Notes under the pieces: generated by a model
Told to the model about the DNA's origin: nothing
The model's input: the letters and a program-made list of their open reading frames with translations, nothing else
Databases searched by the model: none
Shown here: positions 1-7,947 of the stretch, one piece after another
Layout of the letters: each line of letters starts with the position of its first letter
Numbering within the stretch: the first letter of the stretch is position 1
From: Bacteroidota bacterium
Lineage (GTDB): Bacteria; Bacteroidota; Bacteroidia; AKYH767-A; 2013-40CM-41-45
Length of the DNA stretch: 64,000 nt
NCBI GenBank assembly: GCA_016713765.1
Contig: JADJON010000001.1
Location: 2,418,001-2,482,000, forward strand
Direction: 5' to 3'
Program-made: the position numbers and the translations under genes

Positions 1-2
1 CA

Positions 3-899
3 AAAACGACCTGGAAAACACTACTGGCCATGATCGCGCTGCGTTTTCGGCGCTTCCGGGTAATCATGGCTGGTAACCTGTTTTCCGTCGGGAAGCCCAT
101 GATCGATTGTCCCGACGAAGATCATCTTCCCGCGCTACTGCAGGCAACCGAAATCGAAGCCCGACGGTTGAACTACGATCTACTCTTGTTGAAAGACTTG
201 CCGGAGTATTGGCACGAATCAGTCTTTGAGAACGCAGGCTATCATCCGTTCGAGGCGGATCTGACCATGCAACTATCGCTGCCGGCTTCCTGGAACTCCT
301 TTGACGATTATCTGCACGCTCTTACAAAGAAATACCGCCAACGCGCAGTCAAGATCCGACGATCCGGATCCCTCCTGGAACGGAGATGGCTCACACCAGC
401 GGAAGTCCGAACCGGCGCAAATGCGATCAATCGATTGTTTCGGTCGGTCCAGGAAAAGCAGGTGGTACGGATGGGAATAGTGGATGTACGCTATTTCCTC
501 GCGTTATCTACGGCGCTTGGCGATCGCTTTCGCATGCTTGGGTATTTCCTCCAGGACCGGCTCGTGGGGTTCGCCTCGTATATCCGCCATGGTGACGAAT
601 TGGAAGTTCATTATATCGGTATGGACTATACAGTAAATGCCACCCACCAACTCTATTTCAACATCCTGCTGGACGGGATCGAGCATGCAATCCGTGACCG
701 ATATGCTAAGCTTGAACTGGGTCGAACCGCCCGGGAAGCGAAGGCTGTTTGTGGCTGTCGGCCGCACCCCTTCCGGGACCGATACAAAACCCGAAACGCA
801 GGGATCCAGCGGCTCTTGAACCGGATGGCCGCAAGTTTCACCGAAGATGAAGGAGCATCGTGGCAGATCCGACATCCGTTTGGCGAAAGGATGATATAA
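3..899 (+). CDS. GNAT-fold acyltransferase, 5' end outside window
   Basis: The reading frame is open to the left edge, in phase from base 3 with no stop, so the ATG at 30 is probably internal and the gene starts upstream. The visible part is about 298 residues. The C-terminal half has the look of the GNAT/FemAB-like acetyltransferase fold (BioF2-like or peptidogalycan-recognition group). It contains a stretch ending in YIGMDY, then a helix-rich segment and LELGRTAREAK, which in this family packs against the CoA site. No signal peptide or membrane segment is seen, so it is probably cytoplasmic. The acceptor is unknown. The next gene belongs to a separate riboswitch-controlled unit. The family call is by pattern only. 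Confidence 0.6.
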   Translation, partial: KTTWKTLLAMIALRFRRFRVIMAGNLFSVGKPMIDCPDEDHLPALLQATEIEARRLNYDLLLLKDLPEYWHESVFENAGYHPFEADLTMQLSLPASWNSFDDYLHALTKKYRQRAVKIRRSGSLLERRWLTPAEVRTGANAINRLFRSVQEKQVVRMGIVDVRYFLALSTALGDRFRMLGYFLQDRLVGFASYIRHGDELEVHYIGMDYTVNATHQLYFNILLDGIEHAIRDRYAKLELGRTAREAKAVCGCRPHPFRDRYKTRNAGIQRLLNRMAASFTEDEGASWQIRHPFGERMI

Positions 900-949
900 G
901 CTTCGGATAACTATCGTTTTTTAGTTTCCTGAATTGTCTACCTTGCACC

Positions 950-1110
950 GGAATGCGGTTCCGCCTTCGGCGGATGAAAAGGGAATCACGTGAAAACCGT
1001 GAACAGTTCCCGCTGCTGTGAATCCCAATAGAGGTTTTGCCTTATTGCCACTGTTCCACGAACGGGAAGGCGGTGAAACCGGGATGAGTCAGAAGACCTG
1101 CCGTGTTCGT
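950..1110 (+). promoter_or_regulatory. Cobalamin (B12) riboswitch
   Basis: The leader of the receptor gene contains the hallmark pieces of an AdoCbl-class riboswitch in the right order: AAAAGGGAA near 977, CGCTGCTGTGAATCCC near 1010, GCCACTG near 1047, GGGAAGGCGGT near 1064, and a near-consensus B12 box AGTCAGAAGACCTGCC at 1087-1102. A weak -7-like box TACCTTGC lies at 939-946. In Bacteroidota this aptamer represses B12 uptake genes when cobalamin is plentiful. About 100 nt between the B12 box and the ATG at 1208 can hold the expression platform; I could not assign its alternative hairpins by eye. Confidence 0.93.
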
Positions 1111-1207
1111 TAACCATCAGCTTTCGGGTAAAAAGCATGAATGGCGAGAGTCTCTTTTCTTTCGTTTCATTCCGCGATTTGCCCGGTGTTGAGTAAAGCA
1201 TTTCTCT

Positions 1208-3388
1208 ATGCACCGGAAACTTACAAGGACAGGTCTGTTGCTTTGGCTGCTGCACGCATCAGACCCGGTATCGGCGCAGGCGCCGGATACCCTGCAGCGA
1301 GAACTCAAAGAAGTCACGATCACCGCGAGCCGTACGCCGGAACCCATCGGCGCGATCGGGCGGAGTGTATCCGTACTGGACAGACAAGCGATTGAGAATA
1401 CTTCCTGTACAACGTTGGGAGAGCTCTTGTCGCGTCTGGCAGGCATTTATCTGCTCGGAGCCGGTCAAACACCCGGTTCCAACCAGACCATCTTCATGCG
1501 TGGCAGCAACAGCAATCAGACGGCTATCTACCTTGATGGAGTCCGGATAAATGATGTCAGCAGTGTGAACGGTGTTGCTGATCTGAGTGAATTGCCCTTG
1601 AGTTCACTTGATCGAATTGAAATATTGAGAGGTTCGCACAGTACGGTTTTTGGAAGTGCAGCCGTCGGAGGCGTAATCCTGTTGCAAAGCCGCGAGCCGG
1701 AAAAAGAAGGCTGGAACCTTCGCCTCGGTACCGGCGCGGGCATTTTTCGCACCTCCGGAAGCCAATGGAATACGGACATCAATCTGGGTCATCGCTGGAA
1801 GAACGGTTGCTGGGTATCCGCTTCAACAGAGCTGTTGTCGGTAAACGGCCTGGATGCCACCGTAGACACTACCGATGGAACTTCCGCCATTCCCCGTGAC
1901 CAGGATGACTGGAAGAAGCAGAACTTTTCAATCGCCGGCGGTTGGACGTCGGGAAACTGGTCGTCACAAATCAGGTATCGGCGAACCGGCATGCAAACCG
2001 ACATTGACCGAAGCGCCTATACCGATGACGACAATTACAACCTTGATTTCACCCGTCAGTTGATCAGCGGCGAGCTGAAGTGGAAAAAAGGCAATTGGCA
2101 GCTGGGGCTGAATGGCGGCTGGACGTCCAGCGAGCGTCTCTCGCTGAATGACTCGTCCCGGATCGACCTAACCGGTAACTATGATGGCAATTTTGCCGAT
2201 GACCGCTATACCGGCCAACAACTGAACGGAGATCTGTTCGCCCACTATCTCGGTCAATCGTGGAGCATGCTCGCGGGGATCAACGCCTCCAGCGAGCAAA
2301 TGAATCAGGAACATTTTTACTACAGCACGGCGTTCGGTTCGGTTTTCGAATCCCGCTCCACACTGGATTCCCTGAACCCCGATGCCCAACTCACCGCACC
2401 TTATCTGAAAATCAGGTTGGGTGGTGATTTGGTTTCACACAGGTTGCGTCCATTTTCATTGGTCGCCGGCATTCGCTCCGTACACCACAGCAGCTTCGGA
2501 TCGATCCGGACCTTTGAGCTCAATCCAAGCTGGCAATTGGAGGAGAACAGTTTGTTGTTTGCATCCTTTTCGTCTGGATATAATCCCCCCTCCCTTTACC
2601 AGCTGTACGCACCGGAAACCTATCAGGCCTGGGACGGCACCAGCTACACGCCGACCACACGCGGGAACAAGGACCTTACCCCCGAATATTCTCAAGCGCT
2701 CGAATTCGGGATCCGTCAGCAATTGGCGAGTTCGGAGTTCAGCTTTTCCATTTTCCGGAACCGAACGGAAGATATCATCGATTACGTTTACCTGTGGAAC
2801 GCTGCAGTTCCGGTGGATTCGCTCGGGACCGATTGGTCACGGGACGATTACCGGGGTGACCGATACATCAACATCGGCAACCAAACGGCCTATGGTGCTG
2901 AACTATCCGTACGAACGAAACTCAGCAACAAGGCGACAGCGACTGCATCCATGAGCATGATCGACGGTTACCTGGACATCAAATCGTCGGACGAACTGCA
3001 AACCAACGGCTATACGTTACAGGCCTTCAGCAATGGTGCCTTCCTATCGGAAGGCAAGCGGTTGCGGGGTTTGATCAGACGCCCTAATACGATGACAGCC
3101 GGAATCGAATTGAGCGTACGGGAAAATCTTGTGTTGAGCGCACGCGTTCAGTATGTCAGCGCCCGCAACGACAACTACTACGAAGCACTCTATGGTCCCT
3201 ACGGTGCCTTAGGACGTCGTACCGTTGACGACTATTCACTGCTCGACGTATATTTCCATTGGAAACTCTCTCCAACTTTCCAGCTAACCGGCAGGGTCGA
3301 AAACCTACTGGATACCCGATACGAGGAGATTCTTGGTTTTTCGAGCCGGGGACGCGGGGCTTTCCTGAATCTTCAATATTCCCTTTGA
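1208..3388 (+). CDS. btuB: TonB-dependent vitamin B12 receptor (BtuB-like)
   Basis: A 726-residue outer-membrane receptor that would carry cobalamin into the periplasm using TonB energy. It begins with a hydrophobic signal peptide ending near VSAQ, followed at once by a TonB-box-like LKEVTITASR. The plug domain follows (FMRGSNSNQTAIYLDG, IEILRGSHSTVFGSAAVGG), then a long beta-barrel ending in ENLLDTRYEEILGFSSRGR and a C-terminal strand finishing QYSL. It lacks the N-terminal carboxypeptidase-like domain of SusC proteins, as expected for BtuB. The B12 riboswitch directly upstream gives the substrate. It is the first gene of a unit with the DUF6580 gene. Confidence 0.9.
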   Translation: MHRKLTRTGLLLWLLHASDPVSAQAPDTLQRELKEVTITASRTPEPIGAIGRSVSVLDRQAIENTSCTTLGELLSRLAGIYLLGAGQTPGSNQTIFMRGSNSNQTAIYLDGVRINDVSSVNGVADLSELPLSSLDRIEILRGSHSTVFGSAAVGGVILLQSREPEKEGWNLRLGTGAGIFRTSGSQWNTDINLGHRWKNGCWVSASTELLSVNGLDATVDTTDGTSAIPRDQDDWKKQNFSIAGGWTSGNWSSQIRYRRTGMQTDIDRSAYTDDDNYNLDFTRQLISGELKWKKGNWQLGLNGGWTSSERLSLNDSSRIDLTGNYDGNFADDRYTGQQLNGDLFAHYLGQSWSMLAGINASSEQMNQEHFYYSTAFGSVFESRSTLDSLNPDAQLTAPYLKIRLGGDLVSHRLRPFSLVAGIRSVHHSSFGSIRTFELNPSWQLEENSLLFASFSSGYNPPSLYQLYAPETYQAWDGTSYTPTTRGNKDLTPEYSQALEFGIRQQLASSEFSFSIFRNRTEDIIDYVYLWNAAVPVDSLGTDWSRDDYRGDRYINIGNQTAYGAELSVRTKLSNKATATASMSMIDGYLDIKSSDELQTNGYTLQAFSNGAFLSEGKRLRGLIRRPNTMTAGIELSVRENLVLSARVQYVSARNDNYYEALYGPYGALGRRTVDDYSLLDVYFHWKLSPTFQLTGRVENLLDTRYEEILGFSSRGRGAFLNLQYSL

Positions 3389-3442
3389 AATCAAGACCTC
3401 TCCTACAAAACCAAAAAAACTATCTTTGTACAGCATCTTACT

Positions 3443-3967
3443 ATGAACCGTAAGCCGACCTCCACTACAGAAACCCTCTGGATACTCGGGTTGATTCTGG
3501 TTGCCGCCGCGACCCGCATTATTCCGCATCCCTTCAACTTTACGGCACTTGGTGCCATGTCCCTGTTTTCAGGATCCAGGCTTCAGGACAGCCGGAAAGC
3601 CTACTTGCTTCCGTTTGCCGCCCTGTTCATGACTGACCTGATTTTGGGATTTCATGCTTCCATTCTCCCCGTCTACCTGGGTTTTGGAATTTACGTTTGG
3701 TTGGGTAGCCGAATGCGTAACCGGGAAAGTGTACTGAAGATTGGTGCCTCGGCCATTACCGGATCGATCCTGTTTTTCCTGCTGACCAACCTCCCATTCT
3801 GGTATGTTGACATTCAACTCTATCCGATGACGCTGGAAGGGGTTCGACAAAGTTATACCGCCGGACTACCTTATTTCGCCAATCAACTGGCTGCCGACTT
3901 GCTTTATGCTGCCGCCTTGTTCGGCATCCATTCCTGGGTGACCCGGAAGTCGGTTTCCCTGGCCTAA
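3443..3967 (+). CDS. DUF6580 integral membrane protein, candidate cobalamin transport component
   Basis: A 174-residue, very hydrophobic protein with about five membrane segments. The first holds AAATRIIPHPFNFTALGAM, the sequence by which I recognise DUF6580. Size and topology resemble the S-components of ECF vitamin transporters, but I see no proof of homology. It follows the B12-riboswitch-controlled receptor on the same strand, 54 nt downstream, with the terminator after it rather than before it. Co-regulation and a role in moving cobalamin across the inner membrane are therefore plausible inferences. A perfect -7 box TATCTTTG at 3421-3428, only 14 nt before the ATG, suggests a second promoter, so riboswitch control may be partial. 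Confidence 0.72.
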   Translation: MNRKPTSTTETLWILGLILVAAATRIIPHPFNFTALGAMSLFSGSRLQDSRKAYLLPFAALFMTDLILGFHASILPVYLGFGIYVWLGSRMRNRESVLKIGASAITGSILFFLLTNLPFWYVDIQLYPMTLEGVRQSYTAGLPYFANQLAADLLYAAALFGIHSWVTRKSVSLA

Positions 3968-3986
3968 AAACTTGATTTAAAAAAAG

Positions 3987-4016
3987 AAACCCAGCCTTAC
4001 GGGGCTGGGTTTTCTT
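3987..4016 (+). terminator. Rho-independent terminator of the B12 unit
   Basis: A 10-bp stem AAACCCAGCC / GGCTGGGTTT with a TTACGG loop, followed by TTCTTATTT. It lies 20 nt after the stop codon of the DUF6580 gene. It is also the first of three hairpins that share the same loop. Confidence 0.8.
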
Positions 4017-4066
4017 ATTTCAGCCTTACGGGGCTGATTGGAACCATTCAATCTTACGGGATTGAA
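3990..4066. repeat. Three consecutive TTACGG-loop hairpins
   Basis: Three short stem-loops stand in a row: CCCAGCC-TTACGG-GGCTGGG (3990-4009), TCAGCC-TTACGG-GGCTGA (4020-4037) and TTCAATC-TTACGG-GATTGAA (4047-4066). The hexanucleotide loop is identical in all three. The third stem has different bases on both sides but keeps full pairing. Only the first has terminator character. They resemble small REP-like palindromes; no REP-associated transposase gene is present here. Confidence 0.75.
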
Positions 4067-4360
4067 AAAAGGCTTTACTGATGGTTCAGAGGGGGTGTTC
4101 CTGATCGAACACAGTGGGTTTAACGCCCCGTCTAATCCAAAGGATTGGTCATCGGGAACCTATCCCTTCCAATTGTAAGAATTTCGCGTCTTGCCAATAT
4201 TTTCACTAAAAATCGACCCTTTCATCGGCAGCTCAACCCAAACAATCGCTTACCCTAAAGCCTCATTAGCCCATAATTCACAGCCTTTTACCGAATAAAA
4301 TTGAAAGCCCGCGGTGTCGGGGTGGATATTTACATCACTCCACCGACCTGAAGTCACCGC
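4067..4360. other. Non-coding stretch, nothing recognised
   Basis: About 290 nt between the hairpin cluster and the next ATG. I see no convincing open frame, RNA structure or clear -7 box. It presumably holds the promoter of the gene at 4361. Confidence 0.5.
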
Positions 4361-7045
4361 ATGAGATATATTTCGATTTTCTTCCTTTTTCTGGCCGTTT
4401 TTTCGAAAAACGAGAAAATTCAGGCATTAGCTCCCCCGGTTAGCGGAATTAACTGGAGCTCTGGAGGAAGCGGAATGGATTACCCGTCAAAAGTGATCGA
4501 AATGCCCGCAGGTGGAAATCTGATCCTGGGGACCGTAGGCTCGACCAATGGCGCTGTGATCGGTTCTCATGGATCCTCGGACATCTGGCTGGTCAGAACG
4601 GATGCAAACGGCAATATGCTCTGGCAATCCTGCTTCGGTGGGAGCGCCATGGACGTTGCCGGAAGTTTCGTAGCACTCCCGAATGGACACCTGCTGATCG
4701 CGGGTTATACCGCCTCACAAAATGGTGATGTAACCGCCAACCACGGTCAATTCGATGCATGGCTGCTCGAGGTTGACGCAACGGGCCACCTGGTCTGGCA
4801 AAAAACCTACGGCGGCTCCGCTTCCGATCTGTTGTACACCATTACCCTGGCTCCCAATGGAGACATCCTGTTGGGTGGCGGAACCTATTCCAATGATGGG
4901 GATGTGAATGGTCAGCATGGCAACCAGGACTTCTGGCTGCTCCGTACGGATGCCAGCGGGAACCTGCTCTGGCAGCGAAGCCTTGGCGGCAGTAACCACG
5001 AAGTATGCTACGGACTTGCCGTCTCCACCAGCGGTTATCTTCTTGCTTGCGGTGGCACCAACTCCACCAACGGGCAGGTGACCGGCAAGCGCGGCGCTTA
5101 TGATGGCTGGGTGGTTTCCCTCGACGGTAACGGCAACTTGCAATGGTCTGCCTGCATGGGTGGAACCATGAGTGAAAGCTTCAGTGCCCTGACACTCAAC
5201 GGGAACGAACTCCTTCTCGCTGGTTACACCAGTTCAAATGATGGAGACGTGCATGGAAACCATGGTTCTTCGGACGGCTGGCTGGTTCGCTGTGACCTTA
5301 ACGGTAATTTGATCGACAGCCGTTGTTATGGTGGAAGCCAGGGGGATGCCCTCTACGCCATCGCCCTGGCAAGCAACAATCAACTTCTGGCGGCAGGTGG
5401 CACCCTTTCCACCGACGGCGACATCCGCCGGGGAATGGGTCTGGAAGACGCCTGGATCCTGCGCGCCTCCCGTAACCTTGACCTTTGCTGGAGCATGGCA
5501 GCCGGTGGTTCGGCGGTTGAGCGCGCCAGCAGCATCGCCCCGACGCAAGACGATGCTTTTCTGCTTGGCGCCTACTCCTACAGCACCGACGGTCTGCTTT
5601 CAAGCAATCAGGGATCATCCGATATCTGGGTTTCTCGCTTCGAATGCCGGCAACCCAACGCGTCGATCGGCCTGAGCATCGACACCACCTGCATCGGCAT
5701 GCCGATCATCCTGACGAACAACTCTACGGACGCGGCGGCTACACTTTGGATGGCCGACGGGATCCTGTTCTCCAATGATACCAACACCCAGTACACCAAT
5801 ACTGATCCCGGACGTTTCAACATTGCTTTAGTTTCCGCGACCTGTGCCCTGACCGATACGGCGGAAGACCCGCTGGTGTTCGTCCGCCTTGACCAGCCCC
5901 TGATCACCCCGACCGGCAACGCCATCTGCGACGGACAACCCGTCGACCTCTACATCTTCTCTCCGGGCTCCATCCTCTGGAATACCGGGGCAACGGGTTC
6001 GGTCCTCCCGCAGGCAGCTGCCGGAACCTATCAGGCTACCATTTCCTGGCACGGATGTACCGCAACCACTGCGGCTTTCAATCTCACGGAACGCAATGCT
6101 CCGCATTTCAGCCTGGGCTCCGATACCACGATCTGTGATGCCAGTTCCATCACCCTTAATGGCCCGGCCGGGATGCTTTCCTACTTGTGGCAGGATGGCA
6201 GCACTGCAGCCAGCTACACGACGAACCTGGCCGGCTCTTACACCCTGACGATCAGCGATGGATACTGCACCGGCACCGACCAGATCGACGTTCAGACGCG
6301 GTCCTGTGCCATGCCGGTGGCCTCCTTCACCGTCAGCAGCCAGTCCGTTTGCCAGGGTTCGGCCATTCAGTTCTCGAATCAGAGTCAGCTTGCTACCAAC
6401 TACACCTGGTATTTCCCGGGTGGTCAGCCTGCACAATCCACGGATATCAACCCGGTGATCACCTATACCGTTCCGGGGGTTTACAGCGTCATGCTGCTTG
6501 CTGAAAATGCGGCAGGCACGAACAGCAGGATGGAGATCAACTACATCACGGTACATGCGACGCCCGCCAGTCCGGTTATCACCTCGGTGGGCAACCAGCT
6601 TTTCTCCAGCCTTTCCGACAATTATCAGTGGCTCCTGGACGGCTCCTCCATCAATGGCGCTACCCAGCAAAGTCACTTCGCGATTCAGGAAGGCAGCTAT
6701 CAGGTGATCGTATCGGATGCTGCAGGATGTTCAGCGATCTCCGAACCGTTCCTCTTTCAGTCAACGGGCACCTTCAACCTGAACGACGAACAACTGCAAA
6801 TCTACCCCAACCCGGCTCACGAACAATTCCGCGTCCTGCTGCCGGAAGGCTTCGGTGATGCTCAGGTGATCATTACCGATATGACCGGGAAAACGATGTT
6901 GATAACTGAGATTCAACATTCAGAACCTGCTGCCGGAAGCCTCGTAACCCTATCCGAGGAAATGCCGGCAGGCGCTTATATCGTATCCATCCGCTCGCAA
7001 TCGAATCTTCAACAACAATCGAATCAATACCTCATTAAAAACTAA
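4361..7045 (+). CDS. T9SS-exported seven-repeat propeller protein with PKD domain
   Basis: An 894-residue secreted protein. A signal peptide ends near residue 25. Residues about 33-435 are seven consecutive repeats of about 58 residues with the pattern GGS..D, then N.hLLhhGhT.S.DGDV.G.HG..D.WL...D..GNL.W. This number fits a complete seven-bladed beta-propeller. Ig-like segments follow. A PKD domain starts near PVASFTVSSQSVCQGS and contains WYFPGGQPAQST. The end is a type A sorting domain with IYPNPAHEQF and a final YLIKN. The sorting domain predicts export by the type IX system and surface attachment or release. The ligand is unknown. The 29-residue gene follows 5 nt downstream. Confidence 0.85.
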   Translation: MRYISIFFLFLAVFSKNEKIQALAPPVSGINWSSGGSGMDYPSKVIEMPAGGNLILGTVGSTNGAVIGSHGSSDIWLVRTDANGNMLWQSCFGGSAMDVAGSFVALPNGHLLIAGYTASQNGDVTANHGQFDAWLLEVDATGHLVWQKTYGGSASDLLYTITLAPNGDILLGGGTYSNDGDVNGQHGNQDFWLLRTDASGNLLWQRSLGGSNHEVCYGLAVSTSGYLLACGGTNSTNGQVTGKRGAYDGWVVSLDGNGNLQWSACMGGTMSESFSALTLNGNELLLAGYTSSNDGDVHGNHGSSDGWLVRCDLNGNLIDSRCYGGSQGDALYAIALASNNQLLAAGGTLSTDGDIRRGMGLEDAWILRASRNLDLCWSMAAGGSAVERASSIAPTQDDAFLLGAYSYSTDGLLSSNQGSSDIWVSRFECRQPNASIGLSIDTTCIGMPIILTNNSTDAAATLWMADGILFSNDTNTQYTNTDPGRFNIALVSATCALTDTAEDPLVFVRLDQPLITPTGNAICDGQPVDLYIFSPGSILWNTGATGSVLPQAAAGTYQATISWHGCTATTAAFNLTERNAPHFSLGSDTTICDASSITLNGPAGMLSYLWQDGSTAASYTTNLAGSYTLTISDGYCTGTDQIDVQTRSCAMPVASFTVSSQSVCQGSAIQFSNQSQLATNYTWYFPGGQPAQSTDINPVITYTVPGVYSVMLLAENAAGTNSRMEINYITVHATPASPVITSVGNQLFSSLSDNYQWLLDGSSINGATQQSHFAIQEGSYQVIVSDAAGCSAISEPFLFQSTGTFNLNDEQLQIYPNPAHEQFRVLLPEGFGDAQVIITDMTGKTMLITEIQHSEPAAGSLVTLSEEMPAGAYIVSIRSQSNLQQQSNQYLIKN

Positions 7046-7050
7046 ACAAC

Positions 7051-7140
7051 ATGGCTTACGCAATCACCGCCGTTTACCTCTTGGGGCTTGGCTACATGGT
7101 TATCAACCACCTTCGGAAGAAGGAGTCGGCCAAAGGCTGA
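7051..7140 (+). CDS. Tiny predicted membrane peptide (29 aa)
   Basis: An ATG five bases after the preceding stop opens a 29-residue frame. It has one hydrophobic helix (AITAVYLLGLGYMVI) followed by a basic tail (NHLRKKESAKG), the usual form of a single-pass membrane peptide with its C-terminus inside. There is no room for a promoter, so it would be co-transcribed with the propeller gene. No function can be assigned. A chance frame is possible, but the clear membrane-segment-plus-lysine pattern and tight spacing favour a real gene. Confidence 0.5.
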   Translation: MAYAITAVYLLGLGYMVINHLRKKESAKG

Positions 7141-7158
7141 TCACCGGAAAGCTACCGG

Positions 7159-7917
7159 TCAGTCTCTTCCGCTGATGATGCCTCCGAGCAATCCTCCGAT
7201 TCCGGAAGATTGTTCCTTGTTCCGCCCCCAAGCGGCGGCGGCCATGATCCGGTCAGCGAGACGAACGAAGGGCAGGCTCTGAAGGAATACGATGCCGGGT
7301 CCGGTTAGTTTGGCGTAGAACAAACCTTCTCCGCCGAAGAGTACGTTCTTAAATCCGCCGATGAACTGGATGTCGTAGTCGACGCTTGGTTGAAAGGCGA
7401 CCAGGCAACCGGTATCGACCCGTAGGGTTTCATTGGGCTGCAAGGTTCGCTGGATGATCGCACCTCCGGCGTGCACGAACGCTTTTCCGTCACCGGAAAG
7501 TCGTTGGAGAATGAATCCTTCTCCGCCGAACAATCCTGCTCCGAGCCTTTTCGTGAATTCCACTGAGATGTCGATGCCCTGCGCGGCACAGAGGAATCCG
7601 TCCCGTTGGCAGAGAAAGGTCCCACCGTACTGGGTCAGGTCCAGGGGAATGATCTTTCCCGGATAAGGAGCCGCGAATGTTACCCTGCTTTTATTATTGG
7701 CGGTATTCAGGAAAGAGGTGATGAAAAAGCTCTCGCCGGAGATCATTCGTTTCAAGCCCGAGAAGATACCGCCGCCGGTTCCGGTTTGCATCTGGATTCC
7801 ATCCTCCATGAAAAGCATGGCACCGACCTCTGCGCGAACGGCCTCGCCCGGATCCAATTCGATTTCGACCGCCTGAATGTCGTCGCCCAGGATGCGGTAA
7901 TCAATATCGTGTGCCAT
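7159..7917 (-). CDS. AIM24/TIGR00266 family protein
   Basis: A 252-residue protein of the family named after yeast AIM24, recognised by an N-terminal VEIELDPGEAVRAEVGAMLFM and a glycine-rich beta-sheet body with repeated GGEGF/GGEGL turns (near LGAGLFGGEGFILQRL and FGGEGLFYAKLTGPG). The C-terminus is a short glycine-rich tail (SSGIGGLLGGIISGRD). The molecular role of the family is not established. There is no signal peptide. It starts 30 nt after the phosphohexomutase stop on the same strand and is probably the last gene of that operon. Confidence 0.85.
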   Translation of the reverse strand: MAHDIDYRILGDDIQAVEIELDPGEAVRAEVGAMLFMEDGIQMQTGTGGGIFSGLKRMISGESFFITSFLNTANNKSRVTFAAPYPGKIIPLDLTQYGGTFLCQRDGFLCAAQGIDISVEFTKRLGAGLFGGEGFILQRLSGDGKAFVHAGGAIIQRTLQPNETLRVDTGCLVAFQPSVDYDIQFIGGFKNVLFGGEGLFYAKLTGPGIVFLQSLPFVRLADRIMAAAAWGRNKEQSSGIGGLLGGIISGRD

Positions 7918-7947
7918 GGTTCGGGTTTTTGGAGAACAACAACAAGT

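Noticed and set aside
4067..4360. Possible small gene or RNA in the gap before the propeller gene
   Set aside because: No frame with gene-like composition and no convincing structure was found.
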